A stretch of 35,698 nucleotides of DNA from the IMG/VR virus record IMGVR_UViG_3300017697_000044, positions 1-35,698 of that record; one strand, 5' to 3'. This document shows, piece after piece, positions 18,841 to 26,999 of the stretch; within the stretch, counting starts at the first letter, position 1, and each line of letters starts with the position of its first letter. Below the pieces are notes generated by a model. The model was given only the letters and a program-made list of their open reading frames with translations, made no database searches and was not told the origin of the DNA. Source of the stretch: a virus. The position numbers were made by a program, and so were the translations under genes.

Positions 18841-19251
18841 TTAAGATAGACGGAGAGTGCTGTTTTCGTCAAATGAGAATGTGAGTTTTTCTACCACATT
18901 GTAGGGCACATATCGTATGGTGGCTTGTACAGCGATTCCTTGCTCAAATTCGGTAACCAAAACTTCTTCTGTTTCAAGTCTAGGATCTGCGTTTAGATTG
19001 CTTGTGATGTCATCGGCTACTGCCTGTTTAATTGCTTCAGTCAGTGGTTCAAACAGCACATCGTAAATGATGGTGCCAAATTCCGGGTTTTCTACCCTCT
19101 CACCTTTTCTCACGCTCAGTCTGTTGATTAAATTCTGCTTGATCAAAGCAAAGTCATACAGTTTAAAGTTGCTTTGCTCTGCTCTAGAACTAAATCCTTT
19201 GAAAACTGATTGACCTTTACTATATCCTGATGAGTTGTCTCCGTATGCCAT
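18841..19251 (-). CDS. 25: Baseplate wedge protein gp25-like (GPW/gp25 family)
   Basis: The protein has 136 residues, near the T4 gp25 length of 132. It has the family core RKGERVENPEFGTIIYDVLF followed by EPLTEAI, and ends in a strand-rich part (VQATIRYVPYNVVEKLTFSF). gp25 is the conserved sheath-initiator-like wedge piece that contacts gp6 and gp53. The start ATG 19251 shares its A with the TAA of the spike gene (TAATG), and AGGAG lies 9 nt upstream, so the start is firm. Its place between the spike and gp6 is as in other marine T4-like phages. Confidence 0.92.
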   Translation of the reverse strand: MAYGDNSSGYSKGQSVFKGFSSRAEQSNFKLYDFALIKQNLINRLSVRKGERVENPEFGTIIYDVLFEPLTEAIKQAVADDITSNLNADPRLETEEVLVTEFEQGIAVQATIRYVPYNVVEKLTFSFDENSTLRLS

Positions 19252-21584
19252 TAATTTAATCTCCTAAATTCAACATCCACTTTGCTATAATCCACCATGT
19301 AGAATCCTGTGTCTGTCATTTCTCTTGCCCATGTAACTTCCTGTGCCATCACGCCCTCATATGTTCCATTTAGCTGTTTGTATTTAAACGAATATATGTT
19401 GATGCCCGTGGGTGACTTGCCAACTAATTGTATATTTTCTTTCAATCTAACATCACTGAATCCGCTAAAAAATGAACCTATGCTTCGAGCCACTGTGGCA
19501 ACCTTGGCAATCGTTGATCCCACTGTGCTAACTGCTGAAGCTGTCTGTATCACCGAGGTCACTTTGCCACCAACTACATTTTTATATGTGTCTGTGACTC
19601 TAGTTAAATTGCTAATTGTATTAATTGGACTTGTGCCAACGTTGGTGCCTGTTGCGGATGACAACAGTGTACCAATTGTGTTTACTGTTGAAGATACCTT
19701 GTTCAAGGTGCCTGAAACTTTGTTTGTGTTTGGTACACTTACAATTTTGTTTGTTCCTTTGGTGTACAATACTCCAGATTCATTTATTAAAACATTTGTC
19801 AAGGTGTTTCCACTTGTGTTAAGACCTGACGTCAGTTGTTGATAGGTTTCAGAAACCAACTCTGGCAGTGCTTTGTAATCTTGTACACCACTCGTGAAGT
19901 AATTTGTATCTACACTGTATGTTGTGCTGTAAGAAGCATTAAAAATGCTTATGACACTATCACTTATTTTATTTAAATTTTCATCTTTCAAAAGGGTAGC
20001 ATCTAAATCAGCTTTGTACTGAGCCCATCTAACACTACTTAAATCTGCATTTCTATTTTGCTCTTCAATCCAGCCTGCTGTGCCTACATTAACATCTGTG
20101 CCACCCACTGCTCCAAACGCTGGTACAACATCTTGATGTCCCCAAAAAGGTTCATGAGTAGGTATTCTCATTCCACTCATGCCTCGGAGTGCTCTGTCTA
20201 CTTCGTACACTGATCCTACTGGTTTTAAAGATACATCTGGATAGTCTGTTGTAGCTGTACCTGTACCACCTGGTTGTGTGAAATTGGTTCTAAACATCGA
20301 AGGAACTAAATTTGTTACACCAATGCCGTTTAGGTGTACTTGTCCACCAACCATATGTGCGACAGATTTACCTTGTTGAATATTGCTTGAACCTGCGTCG
20401 GCGGCAATATCTCCAAATGCTTTGGAATAGATATGTTGACCTTGAAATCTTATAAGACCTTCTGCAATTTGCTTAATGTCTCTGCCTGCATCAATACTGA
20501 CACTACCTGTCTTTTCGTTGGCTTTAATTTTAATATTTTTGTTTGCGTACATATTGATATTGCCTTCTGCATGGAAGTTAATATCTGCGCCTGACCTTAA
20601 ATTGTATCCTGTTTGGGCATACACGTCTACCATGCCGTTGTTGGAAAATTCCATCCACACTGTGCCTTCAGAGTTGGCCAGATACATTACACCAGCTGAG
20701 TCGTGCATCAACAGTTGATGTCCGGAACTGGTTCTCAATCTTATAAGGTGGTTGTCACCGTTGTTGTCTCCATCATCCATGACAAAACTATGACCGGTCT
20801 TACGATTTTTGGCTTTTTGTTTGGCGTCTCTGGGTCCTAAATCTTTAGTGTTAGGAGATCTGCTATCTACCGGTCCTGGTGTGCTGATCCCAAACACATT
20901 GCTCGGCGATTCTCTTCGTGCCGATGATGTGGTGTTGCCTCTAACTGTGTCTTGTACAAGACCTTGATCTCTTAGGGTGTTGGCAAAAGGATGTACTGGT
21001 TTTTTTAATTTATCAAAACCTAACTGAGATGCGGAATCCCATATGCCTCTGTTGACTTCGCCTGCAGGCAAATTTTCTGCACCATAAATTCCAACTTTAG
21101 AATTTGAACTTGTAACTGGTTCATCATAACCACCAGTGTTTGCTATGGGAGTAAATGTGTCTGTGGAACTAGCGATACCCGGAACCATGTTATTCACAAA
21201 AGGTTCTTGCACACAACCTATCCAATAGCCCTGTGAAATTTTACCTTCAACAAAAGTTACCAATACTTTGGTGTCAATGTCTGGTGGTACCATCCACATA
21301 CCATAGGAATGTTGTGAATCGGCATAACTGGTTACATTAGATGGCCTTACAGATTCTGGACTTTTTGCTCCGTAGAATGGAGGCAAGTATTCCACTGTGA
21401 TTAATTCACTGTCAAAGGGCTCGCTGGATGAACTGAGAGATGGAATTAACACTCTCAATCTTCCCATTTTGGTTTGGTCTATGTTGTCCTTTACGATAGC
21501 AACATACGGGCCTGGATTGATCTCTGTGTAGGACTCATCTCTGCCTACGTTCTTTGTATTACCGAATGGAGAAGTTTTTGCCAT
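19251..21584 (-). CDS. 5: Baseplate spike protein gp5-like, with a C-terminal S74-type chaperone domain
   Basis: The protein has 777 residues. Residues 26-125 form the OB-fold head (GPYVAIVKDNIDQTKMGRLR, then VLVTFVEGKISQGYWIGCV). Residues 264-400 are short repeated strands as in gp5/VgrG beta-helices (GHSFVMDDGDNNGDN, RLRTSSGHQLLMHDSAGVMY, then N-rich repeats such as GNINMYANKNIKIKA). From residue 710 there is SDVRLKENI, the start of a peptidase-S74 / intramolecular chaperone domain with the Ser710-Lys715 pair; only 68 residues follow, shorter than usual. The T4 lysozyme domain, with its Glu/Asp/Thr catalytic motif, is not seen. It forms the puncturing trimer at the tail tip. It is joined to its neighbours by TAATG overlaps on both sides. 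Confidence 0.87.
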   Translation of the reverse strand: MAKTSPFGNTKNVGRDESYTEINPGPYVAIVKDNIDQTKMGRLRVLIPSLSSSSEPFDSELITVEYLPPFYGAKSPESVRPSNVTSYADSQHSYGMWMVPPDIDTKVLVTFVEGKISQGYWIGCVQEPFVNNMVPGIASSTDTFTPIANTGGYDEPVTSSNSKVGIYGAENLPAGEVNRGIWDSASQLGFDKLKKPVHPFANTLRDQGLVQDTVRGNTTSSARRESPSNVFGISTPGPVDSRSPNTKDLGPRDAKQKAKNRKTGHSFVMDDGDNNGDNHLIRLRTSSGHQLLMHDSAGVMYLANSEGTVWMEFSNNGMVDVYAQTGYNLRSGADINFHAEGNINMYANKNIKIKANEKTGSVSIDAGRDIKQIAEGLIRFQGQHIYSKAFGDIAADAGSSNIQQGKSVAHMVGGQVHLNGIGVTNLVPSMFRTNFTQPGGTGTATTDYPDVSLKPVGSVYEVDRALRGMSGMRIPTHEPFWGHQDVVPAFGAVGGTDVNVGTAGWIEEQNRNADLSSVRWAQYKADLDATLLKDENLNKISDSVISIFNASYSTTYSVDTNYFTSGVQDYKALPELVSETYQQLTSGLNTSGNTLTNVLINESGVLYTKGTNKIVSVPNTNKVSGTLNKVSSTVNTIGTLLSSATGTNVGTSPINTISNLTRVTDTYKNVVGGKVTSVIQTASAVSTVGSTIAKVATVARSIGSFFSGFSDVRLKENIQLVGKSPTGINIYSFKYKQLNGTYEGVMAQEVTWAREMTDTGFYMVDYSKVDVEFRRLN

Positions 21585-23626
21585 TATGCTACCGTATCTT
21601 CGATTGTTGGTGTTTCATTAGTAATAACTTTTGCTTTGACGATTTCATTGCCTTGTTTATCGTGTGTGTATTTAAAAGCGTCGCCTGTTTTATATTGATT
21701 CATGTGTCTGCTCATGGTTAAGTTTTGAGTAAATTGTCCATTGTCAAACACACTCCTTACTCCATTTACTCTATATAGTCCAGAGAACTGTGGCGTCTCT
21801 CCTTGACTGAATGTGTATAATCCCTTGTTCTCATCAAAGTCGCTTGGAAATACAAAATCTAATCTAACACCAACCTCTGCACTGTCAAAATTAAATGCTC
21901 CAATTTGTGCGTCCCAATCAAAGCCCTTGATTGCCCCTACTCGAGACACTGCATTATAAAATCCACTCTCGTCAGGTGTTGGCAATGGCAGGAATAGATC
22001 TTGTCCAATAAATGCCGGGTCTCCCATTATTCGCATGTCAATTACAACCATGTCTCCCTGGGGATCGGTTAAGAAATCATAAAATTCTTGAACTTGTGCT
22101 TGTCCTTTTTCCAGATCTGTAACGCTGTCACTTGTTGTTCGGCTGGCTGTTGGGTGTTCTTGCACTGGCAAATCAAGTTCAGGAAAATCATCATTCCCAA
22201 AATATCTCAAAACCTTTTTAAATGTGTTAGTAATAACTTTCTTTACAATATTAGTTGGATTGCTAACAACCAGCGTGGACAGAGCGTATGAACTATTGTA
22301 ATCTATATCAAGATCAAGAATATCTAAATTTTTTCCTGTGTATATGTAATTATAAACTTTTCTCACGGTTTCTGACCAACTCGCAAATCCGCCCAGTCCA
22401 GCACGAGCAAAATTGGCCACGTGAATTGAAAAAGGCTTGATATGAAAATGAATGGTCCTTCTGTGTGATTTCAATCTTTTGTCAAACTCTTTATGAACTG
22501 TCACTGTTGAAGCAATCTTAAACCAAGGCACCCACGGTGTTGGAGCTCGATCATAATCACTACTATTAGCAAAAGATACATCTTTCCAGTAGGTTTCAAC
22601 TAGTCTACTAATGTTAGAATACTTAGGAAACTGTTTTACAAAGTCTTCTAGGATTTTTGAAATTGATTGGTTTGATTTGTACGTCGCCGATTTTAATTGC
22701 TTCAACCTCATTGCTGTAGCCTGATACAGGTTCTCATAATCAGCTGTGCCAATTTCTCCAATGCTGGCATCGGCAGTGATACGATAAGTGTCTGGATACT
22801 CTCTAATGTCATTTTCAACTTCCTGTTGCATATTCTTGTTTAGGCTATCAGCAAAATTTGTCAGGTAGGTATCTAATCTTGCTCCCGACCCTTTAATCTC
22901 TCCCGTACCACGAGTATATAAAAAAGCATTATTTTTGGCGAAGTCTGTGAATGGTACTGCTGTTAAATTGTATGTGGCTCCCCCGGCGTTCAACTGCATG
23001 TTGGATTTAGTAAGAGTTATAGGTAAACGTCTTGACAATGATGCATCTGTAACTTGCTCTCCGTTGCTTTTGTATCCTTTAAATTCCAAAGTCAACAAGA
23101 ATGGTGCATTTAAATGATTAACAAAAGCGTTGTTTGCGGCCGCGGCCCTAAGTTTTTGCCAAAGACTGATACCGGTGGGTTCGGTCAAAATCATTTCAAT
23201 TCCAGTGAAGTTCATTAGTTTTCTTTGTTGGTTAAACCAAGGCCTACTATCAATCTCTACCTTTTGAAAATATATGTCTCTATTTTTTTTAAGGATGCCT
23301 TTAGCGAATTCTGCTTTTTCGGTGAAAAATTTATCTTGTTTAGCTATCGTCACGGCCTGGCCCGCGTCACCGGTTTCCGTTGTGAAGATACCATCATTGG
23401 GCGAGCTAAATTTTCTACTGTCTCCTATGCCGCCTGTTCGAGCAACGATGTCATGTGGTGCATTCTTTAATATTTGATTAGGGTCCTGTAATTCTGCCCT
23501 GCTGAGAGCAGACAGAGTAAAAACATAATTGTAAGACGCATACTTGTGTAGCTTATTGTCTTCAACAAAACCTTCGGGAGCTATTTGGCTAGCTCCTGCT
23601 TTATTCTTAATTGTTTTGTCTTCCAT
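21584..23626 (-). CDS. Baseplate hub protein, gp27-like candidate
   Basis: The protein has 680 residues; T4 gp27 has 391. The late part reads DPAFIGQDLFLPLP and then GLYRVNGVRSVFDNGQFTQN, ending in LTMSRHMN. This is the typical final strand pattern of gp27/gpD-type tail hub proteins (a Y-x-V loop, F..G.F.Q.L, then R). The N-terminal half includes YNYVFTLSALSRAELQDPNQ and RPWFNQQRKLMNFTGIEM. The gene lies directly before the gp5-like spike, which binds the hub in T4, and shares a TAATG junction with it. Start ATG 23626 has AGGA about 8 nt upstream and follows the gp53 stop after 1 nt. The hub identification rests on this C-terminal pattern and context; an unnamed baseplate protein is the alternative. 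Confidence 0.8.
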   Translation of the reverse strand: MEDKTIKNKAGASQIAPEGFVEDNKLHKYASYNYVFTLSALSRAELQDPNQILKNAPHDIVARTGGIGDSRKFSSPNDGIFTTETGDAGQAVTIAKQDKFFTEKAEFAKGILKKNRDIYFQKVEIDSRPWFNQQRKLMNFTGIEMILTEPTGISLWQKLRAAAANNAFVNHLNAPFLLTLEFKGYKSNGEQVTDASLSRRLPITLTKSNMQLNAGGATYNLTAVPFTDFAKNNAFLYTRGTGEIKGSGARLDTYLTNFADSLNKNMQQEVENDIREYPDTYRITADASIGEIGTADYENLYQATAMRLKQLKSATYKSNQSISKILEDFVKQFPKYSNISRLVETYWKDVSFANSSDYDRAPTPWVPWFKIASTVTVHKEFDKRLKSHRRTIHFHIKPFSIHVANFARAGLGGFASWSETVRKVYNYIYTGKNLDILDLDIDYNSSYALSTLVVSNPTNIVKKVITNTFKKVLRYFGNDDFPELDLPVQEHPTASRTTSDSVTDLEKGQAQVQEFYDFLTDPQGDMVVIDMRIMGDPAFIGQDLFLPLPTPDESGFYNAVSRVGAIKGFDWDAQIGAFNFDSAEVGVRLDFVFPSDFDENKGLYTFSQGETPQFSGLYRVNGVRSVFDNGQFTQNLTMSRHMNQYKTGDAFKYTHDKQGNEIVKAKVITNETPTIEDTVA

Positions 23627-23627
23627 T

Positions 23628-23927
23628 TTAGATTCCTAAATCAGTTTTCAGATTGCTTAATTTTGGCAATTGAATTGTGACTCCGGGAGCAAAATCATAA
23701 ATTGGGTCTTCTATTTCGTCGGGATTCCTTTGAGCGAACACCCACCAAAGTCTCGGAGAGCCATACAAATCATATGCCAGTAGGTCTGGTCTGTATGCAT
23801 ATATTCTATCAATGGTGTAAACCACATCGTCGGTGTCTGCCGTGATTGTTCTTGGCACAAAGAAATCAAGACTGATGTTGTTTTCTGTTGTGTTAAAATA
23901 AGGTGATGTGTTTGAATAATTGGCCAT
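23628..23927 (-). CDS. 53: Baseplate wedge protein gp53-like
   Basis: The protein has 99 residues, about half of T4 gp53 (196). The core matches the gp53 family: a tyrosine-rich helix IDRIYAYRPDLLAYDLYGSP followed by RLWWVFAQRNPDEIEDPIYD and a LysM-like end, PGVTIQLPKLS. In T4, gp53 joins wedges and contacts gp25 and the tube base. The start ATG 23927 overlaps the gp48-like stop (TAATG) and has AGGA upstream. The short length, with only the core domain kept, is normal in marine relatives as far as I recall. Confidence 0.88.
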   Translation of the reverse strand: MANYSNTSPYFNTTENNISLDFFVPRTITADTDDVVYTIDRIYAYRPDLLAYDLYGSPRLWWVFAQRNPDEIEDPIYDFAPGVTIQLPKLSNLKTDLGI

Positions 23928-24847
23928 TAAATGAATCCTACCCCATCATCAGCATTTTTACCGGTTTGGCCAAAATTGTGTAACTCTCCAGAAACAAATT
24001 TTTTCATTGAAAAGTTTTTGACTGTGTCTCTTGAATAGACCGGTTGTAGTTGTACTGTGATTGTGCTCAAGCTAGGCGCCCATGTTTCTGGTATATTACT
24101 GTTGGGACCGATCGAACCTTGATTTTGAAAACCAGTAACAGCGTCGGGGGCGTTTGTAAGTTTAGGACCCTGAGATGTAGCAATGTAATCTACGTCTGCT
24201 CTCAATTCACATGTGAAGTTGGTCACGATCACAGGAATATTTTTAAACACATGATTTCCATACCCGTTCAGTTTTAGAATTGGCGGAGGATTTCCTCGAG
24301 TGGGGTCCTCTCCACCAAAAAACATTTTGGTTACGGCTCTAAGGAAATGTATGGTGGCCACCCAATGAGCGGCGTCTGATTGATTCTGTACCGGAAACTC
24401 TCCCACAATGGTCATGTTTGCGGGTTCTGAATTTTGGTAAGCATAGTAAGGATAATTTGCATGAGCTGTGGCCAGTTGTGAATAGTTTGCAGTGTGCTGT
24501 ATGATCACTGATGGTGTGATTGGAAATATTACACCGTTAGTTTTGGCAAGTGGTTGCATTACTTTGTAACTGACTCCATTAGCCTCTTTGTTGGAGGCAT
24601 CGCCAAAAAAGTCTGCAAGGAGATCAGATTGAGATGGGATGGTAATTTTCACTCTCCAGTCTGTACTGCCACTTCTTGTAGTCCAACGAGCAGTGTTTGG
24701 GTTTCCGCCAAATTTACCCTTGGCGGCGCCTTTGTTCAATCCGGCTCCAAACAGACGACCTAGTGTTCTGTTGAACACATTGGAAGCCGCTTGACCCACT
24801 GCTTTACCTAGTGTTTTTTCATTTGGTGATTGCGGTTGTGTTGTCAT
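23927..24847 (-). CDS. Tail tube cap / baseplate protein gp48-like
   Basis: The chosen start is ATG 24847 (MTTQPQSPNE), giving 306 residues. A longer frame opens at ATG 24883, but that codon lies upstream of the TATAAATA promoter at 24871-24878, so it would not be in the late message. The protein has a Gly/Ala-rich N-terminus, TDWRVKITIPSQSDLLADFF, a tube-like strand region (FPITPSVIIQHTANYSQLAT) and MTIVGEFPVQNQSDAAHW. It opens the late operon immediately before gp53, as gp48-type tube-baseplate junction proteins do in marine T4-like phages. The choice between gp48 and gp54 is by context; both share a tube-like fold. It would terminate or nucleate the tail tube on the baseplate. Confidence 0.7.
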   Translation of the reverse strand: MTTQPQSPNEKTLGKAVGQAASNVFNRTLGRLFGAGLNKGAAKGKFGGNPNTARWTTRSGSTDWRVKITIPSQSDLLADFFGDASNKEANGVSYKVMQPLAKTNGVIFPITPSVIIQHTANYSQLATAHANYPYYAYQNSEPANMTIVGEFPVQNQSDAAHWVATIHFLRAVTKMFFGGEDPTRGNPPPILKLNGYGNHVFKNIPVIVTNFTCELRADVDYIATSQGPKLTNAPDAVTGFQNQGSIGPNSNIPETWAPSLSTITVQLQPVYSRDTVKNFSMKKFVSGELHNFGQTGKNADDGVGFI

Positions 24848-24870
24848 AAAAATTGTTGTATAATAAACAA

Positions 24871-24878
24871 TATTTATA
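24871..24878 (-). promoter_or_regulatory. T4-type late promoter (TATAAATA) for the baseplate operon
   Basis: A perfect TATAAATA on the minus strand lies 23 nt before ATG 24847. The expected transcript start is near 24865, giving a leader of about 18 nt. It would drive gp48-like, gp53, hub, spike and gp25. The gp55-like sigma gene begins 113 nt away on the opposite strand, so the late operon and its own sigma factor are divergent. Confidence 0.78.
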
Positions 24879-24990
24879 GGCATAATAATAGGCGCATTTA
24901 ATTAACAGTACGGCACAGTTTTAGCACACATTTCAACAGACCTGTTTGTGGTCATTTCAAATTCATTTAAGTTAACAAAGAAAGTAAATT

Positions 24991-25998
24991 ATGAAAAGAG
25001 TGAACTATCTAAACAATCGTGACATGTTGCGCCAGATACATCTAAGTAAAAACACCTATTGTTCTTATGTGTCTCCAGAAGACAGCGATTACGATATCAT
25101 TGTCAAGGATGTTAAAAGTATCAATAAAAATACTGTTGCTCAAGCTAGAAAGTTAAGGGCTAAAAGATTGACCCAGCAGGCATGGGAAAAAGCTAAAATA
25201 GAAGCGGGCCGGAAAAATAAATTAAAAATGTCGGATTTCGAGGTGTCTCCAAGACAGATAGATAAAACTGATCTTGTATTCCGTGTAATGAATTTTGATC
25301 ATGTTCCGGAAGATCTGTTAAGGAAAAAAAATCCTAAAACTGTAGCTGACAAGCATACTAAAGTTAACTTTCCTCCATTCCAACACTACCGCATTGATAA
25401 AAAGGGAAAAACAACCTGCGTAGGCAAATCGCATTGGGTGGGCGGCATGAGTAACGGGAAGTTCTCTCTGACTCACGGAAACACAACTACCGTGTTGGCA
25501 CAGATGTACATGAAGCTGTGTGAGAGATATGGTACTAGAAGCAACTGGAGAGGCTATACCTACAATGACGAAATGCAATCACAGGCACTGATGCAATTGA
25601 GCCAAATAGGTTTACAATTTGACGAATCCAAATCAGAAAATCCATTTGCTTACTACACCGCGGCGATCACAAACTCGTTCACGAGAATATTAAACATTGA
25701 AAAAAAGAATCAAAATATCAGAGATGATATAATGGAACAGAACAACCTGATGCCTTCCATGACACGACAGCTGAGTGAGATAATTGCTAGACAACAAAAA
25801 AGAATCGTAGAAGAAACAAAATCAGTAAAAGTTGCAACAAAAGATTCCATGAAGAAGTTTAACAGACATTACAAAAAAACTGGCAAAAAAGACTATTCTA
25901 TGTTAAAATATAAAAACGTAAGTGCAGAAAAAATAAGAGCTAAACAAGATGAACTAGAAGAAGAAAGAGAAAAAAACGGATGTTTTTCAAGAAAGTAG
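24991..25998 (+). CDS. 55: Late transcription sigma factor gp55-like
   Basis: The protein has 335 residues; T4 gp55 has 185. Residues 186-245 contain the gp55 / sigma region 2 type core: RGYTYNDEMQSQALMQL, then FDESKSENPFAYYTAAITNS and FTRILNIEKKNQNIRDDIME. It would guide host RNA polymerase to TATAAATA late promoters, which are present in this window. The first 130 residues and the last 75 (Lys/Glu-rich, with runs such as KLRAKRL and EELEEEREK) lie outside that core and look like additions. A C-terminal hydrophobic clamp-binding motif like the one in T4 gp55 is not obvious. The gene is divergent from the late operon and overlaps gp47 by 19 nt. A weak AAAGAAAG lies before the ATG. Recognition of the core is good; the function of the extensions is unknown. 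Confidence 0.82.
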   Translation: MKRVNYLNNRDMLRQIHLSKNTYCSYVSPEDSDYDIIVKDVKSINKNTVAQARKLRAKRLTQQAWEKAKIEAGRKNKLKMSDFEVSPRQIDKTDLVFRVMNFDHVPEDLLRKKNPKTVADKHTKVNFPPFQHYRIDKKGKTTCVGKSHWVGGMSNGKFSLTHGNTTTVLAQMYMKLCERYGTRSNWRGYTYNDEMQSQALMQLSQIGLQFDESKSENPFAYYTAAITNSFTRILNIEKKNQNIRDDIMEQNNLMPSMTRQLSEIIARQQKRIVEETKSVKVATKDSMKKFNRHYKKTGKKDYSMLKYKNVSAEKIRAKQDELEEEREKNGCFSRK

Positions 25999-26999
25999 CC
26001 TGTTTTACAGATATCCACTTTGGCCTAAAAGGCAATTCCAGAGTTCATAATAATGACTGTGAAGAATTTATAAAGTGGTTTATAGAACAAGCCAAAGCAG
26101 AAGGTTGTGAGACCTGTATATTCCTGGGAGACTGGCATCATCATAGATCAGCAACAAACGTTTCTACCATGAACTACACTGTTTCTAATATGGAGAGGCT
26201 GGGTAAGGCGTTTGAAAAAGTTTACGTGATAATGGGTAATCATGATTTGTATTACCGAGACAAAAGAGAAATTAACTCTATGGAATTTGTTAGAAATATT
26301 CCTAATGTTACTATTGTAAACAACTGGATTGAAACAGAAGATGTGGCAATTATTCCATGGATCGTGCAGGATGAATGGAAACGTATTCCTCAAATGAAAC
26401 AGAAATACATATTTGGACACTTTGAGATTCCTTATTTTAAAATGAATGCCATGGTAGAGATGCCGGACGTGGGTGGCATCAAAGCAGAACACTTTGTGAA
26501 TCAACAGTATGTGTTTACAGGACACTTCCACAAAAGACAGATAAGGAACAACATAACTTACATGGGCAACGCATTTCCTCATAACTTCGCAGACGCAGGC
26601 GATGACGAACGAGGCATGATGATACTGGAACACGGCGGTGAGCCCAAATACATCAACTGGCCGGACATGCCAAAATACAGAAATTATAAAATTAGTCAGC
26701 TGTTAGCAGATCCTGATCGATTACTGTCTAAAAAAATGTATGTGAGAGTGACCATGGACATAAAGATTTCTTACGAAGAAGCTAACTTTATTAGAGAAAC
26801 ATTCATTGACAAATATGGTTTGAGAGAATTACAACTGATTCCGGAACAGATAGATCAATCTAAACAGACCACTGCTACAGTAGAAAAATTCGATTCAGTA
26901 GATCAAATTGTGGTAAAACAGTTAGAGAGTGTGGATTCGCAAACATACGATAAAAAAATATTAATGGCAATTTATAGCAATTTAGATGTTAACAATTAA
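25980..26999 (+). CDS. 47: Recombination endonuclease subunit gp47-like (Mre11/SbcD family)
   Basis: The protein has 339 residues, the same length as T4 gp47. All metallophosphatase motifs are visible: DIHFG (Asp11, His13), GDWHH (Asp51, His53), GNHD (Asn87, His88, Asp89), GHFE (His147) and GHFHKRQ (His182, His184). These bind two metal ions and make the nuclease that works with gp46 to resect DNA ends for recombination-dependent replication. The first codon overlaps the end of the gp55-like gene by 19 nt, and the end overlaps gp46 by 14 nt, so the three are translated from one message. Identification is secure. Confidence 0.95.
   Translation: MFFKKVACFTDIHFGLKGNSRVHNNDCEEFIKWFIEQAKAEGCETCIFLGDWHHHRSATNVSTMNYTVSNMERLGKAFEKVYVIMGNHDLYYRDKREINSMEFVRNIPNVTIVNNWIETEDVAIIPWIVQDEWKRIPQMKQKYIFGHFEIPYFKMNAMVEMPDVGGIKAEHFVNQQYVFTGHFHKRQIRNNITYMGNAFPHNFADAGDDERGMMILEHGGEPKYINWPDMPKYRNYKISQLLADPDRLLSKKMYVRVTMDIKISYEEANFIRETFIDKYGLRELQLIPEQIDQSKQTTATVEKFDSVDQIVVKQLESVDSQTYDKKILMAIYSNLDVNN

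Noticed and set aside
20790-21200. Lysozyme domain in the gp5-like spike
   Set aside because: The stretch between OB head and beta-helix has no Glu/Asp/Thr lysozyme motif and is mostly linker-like.
24848-24883. Longer start for the gp48-like gene at ATG 24883
   Set aside because: The codon lies upstream of the TATAAATA late promoter that should make the message.
26148-26633. Minus-strand frame of 161 codons opposite gp47
   Set aside because: The gp47 motifs on the plus strand are complete; the opposite frame is His/Val/Phe-rich with no motif or ribosome site.
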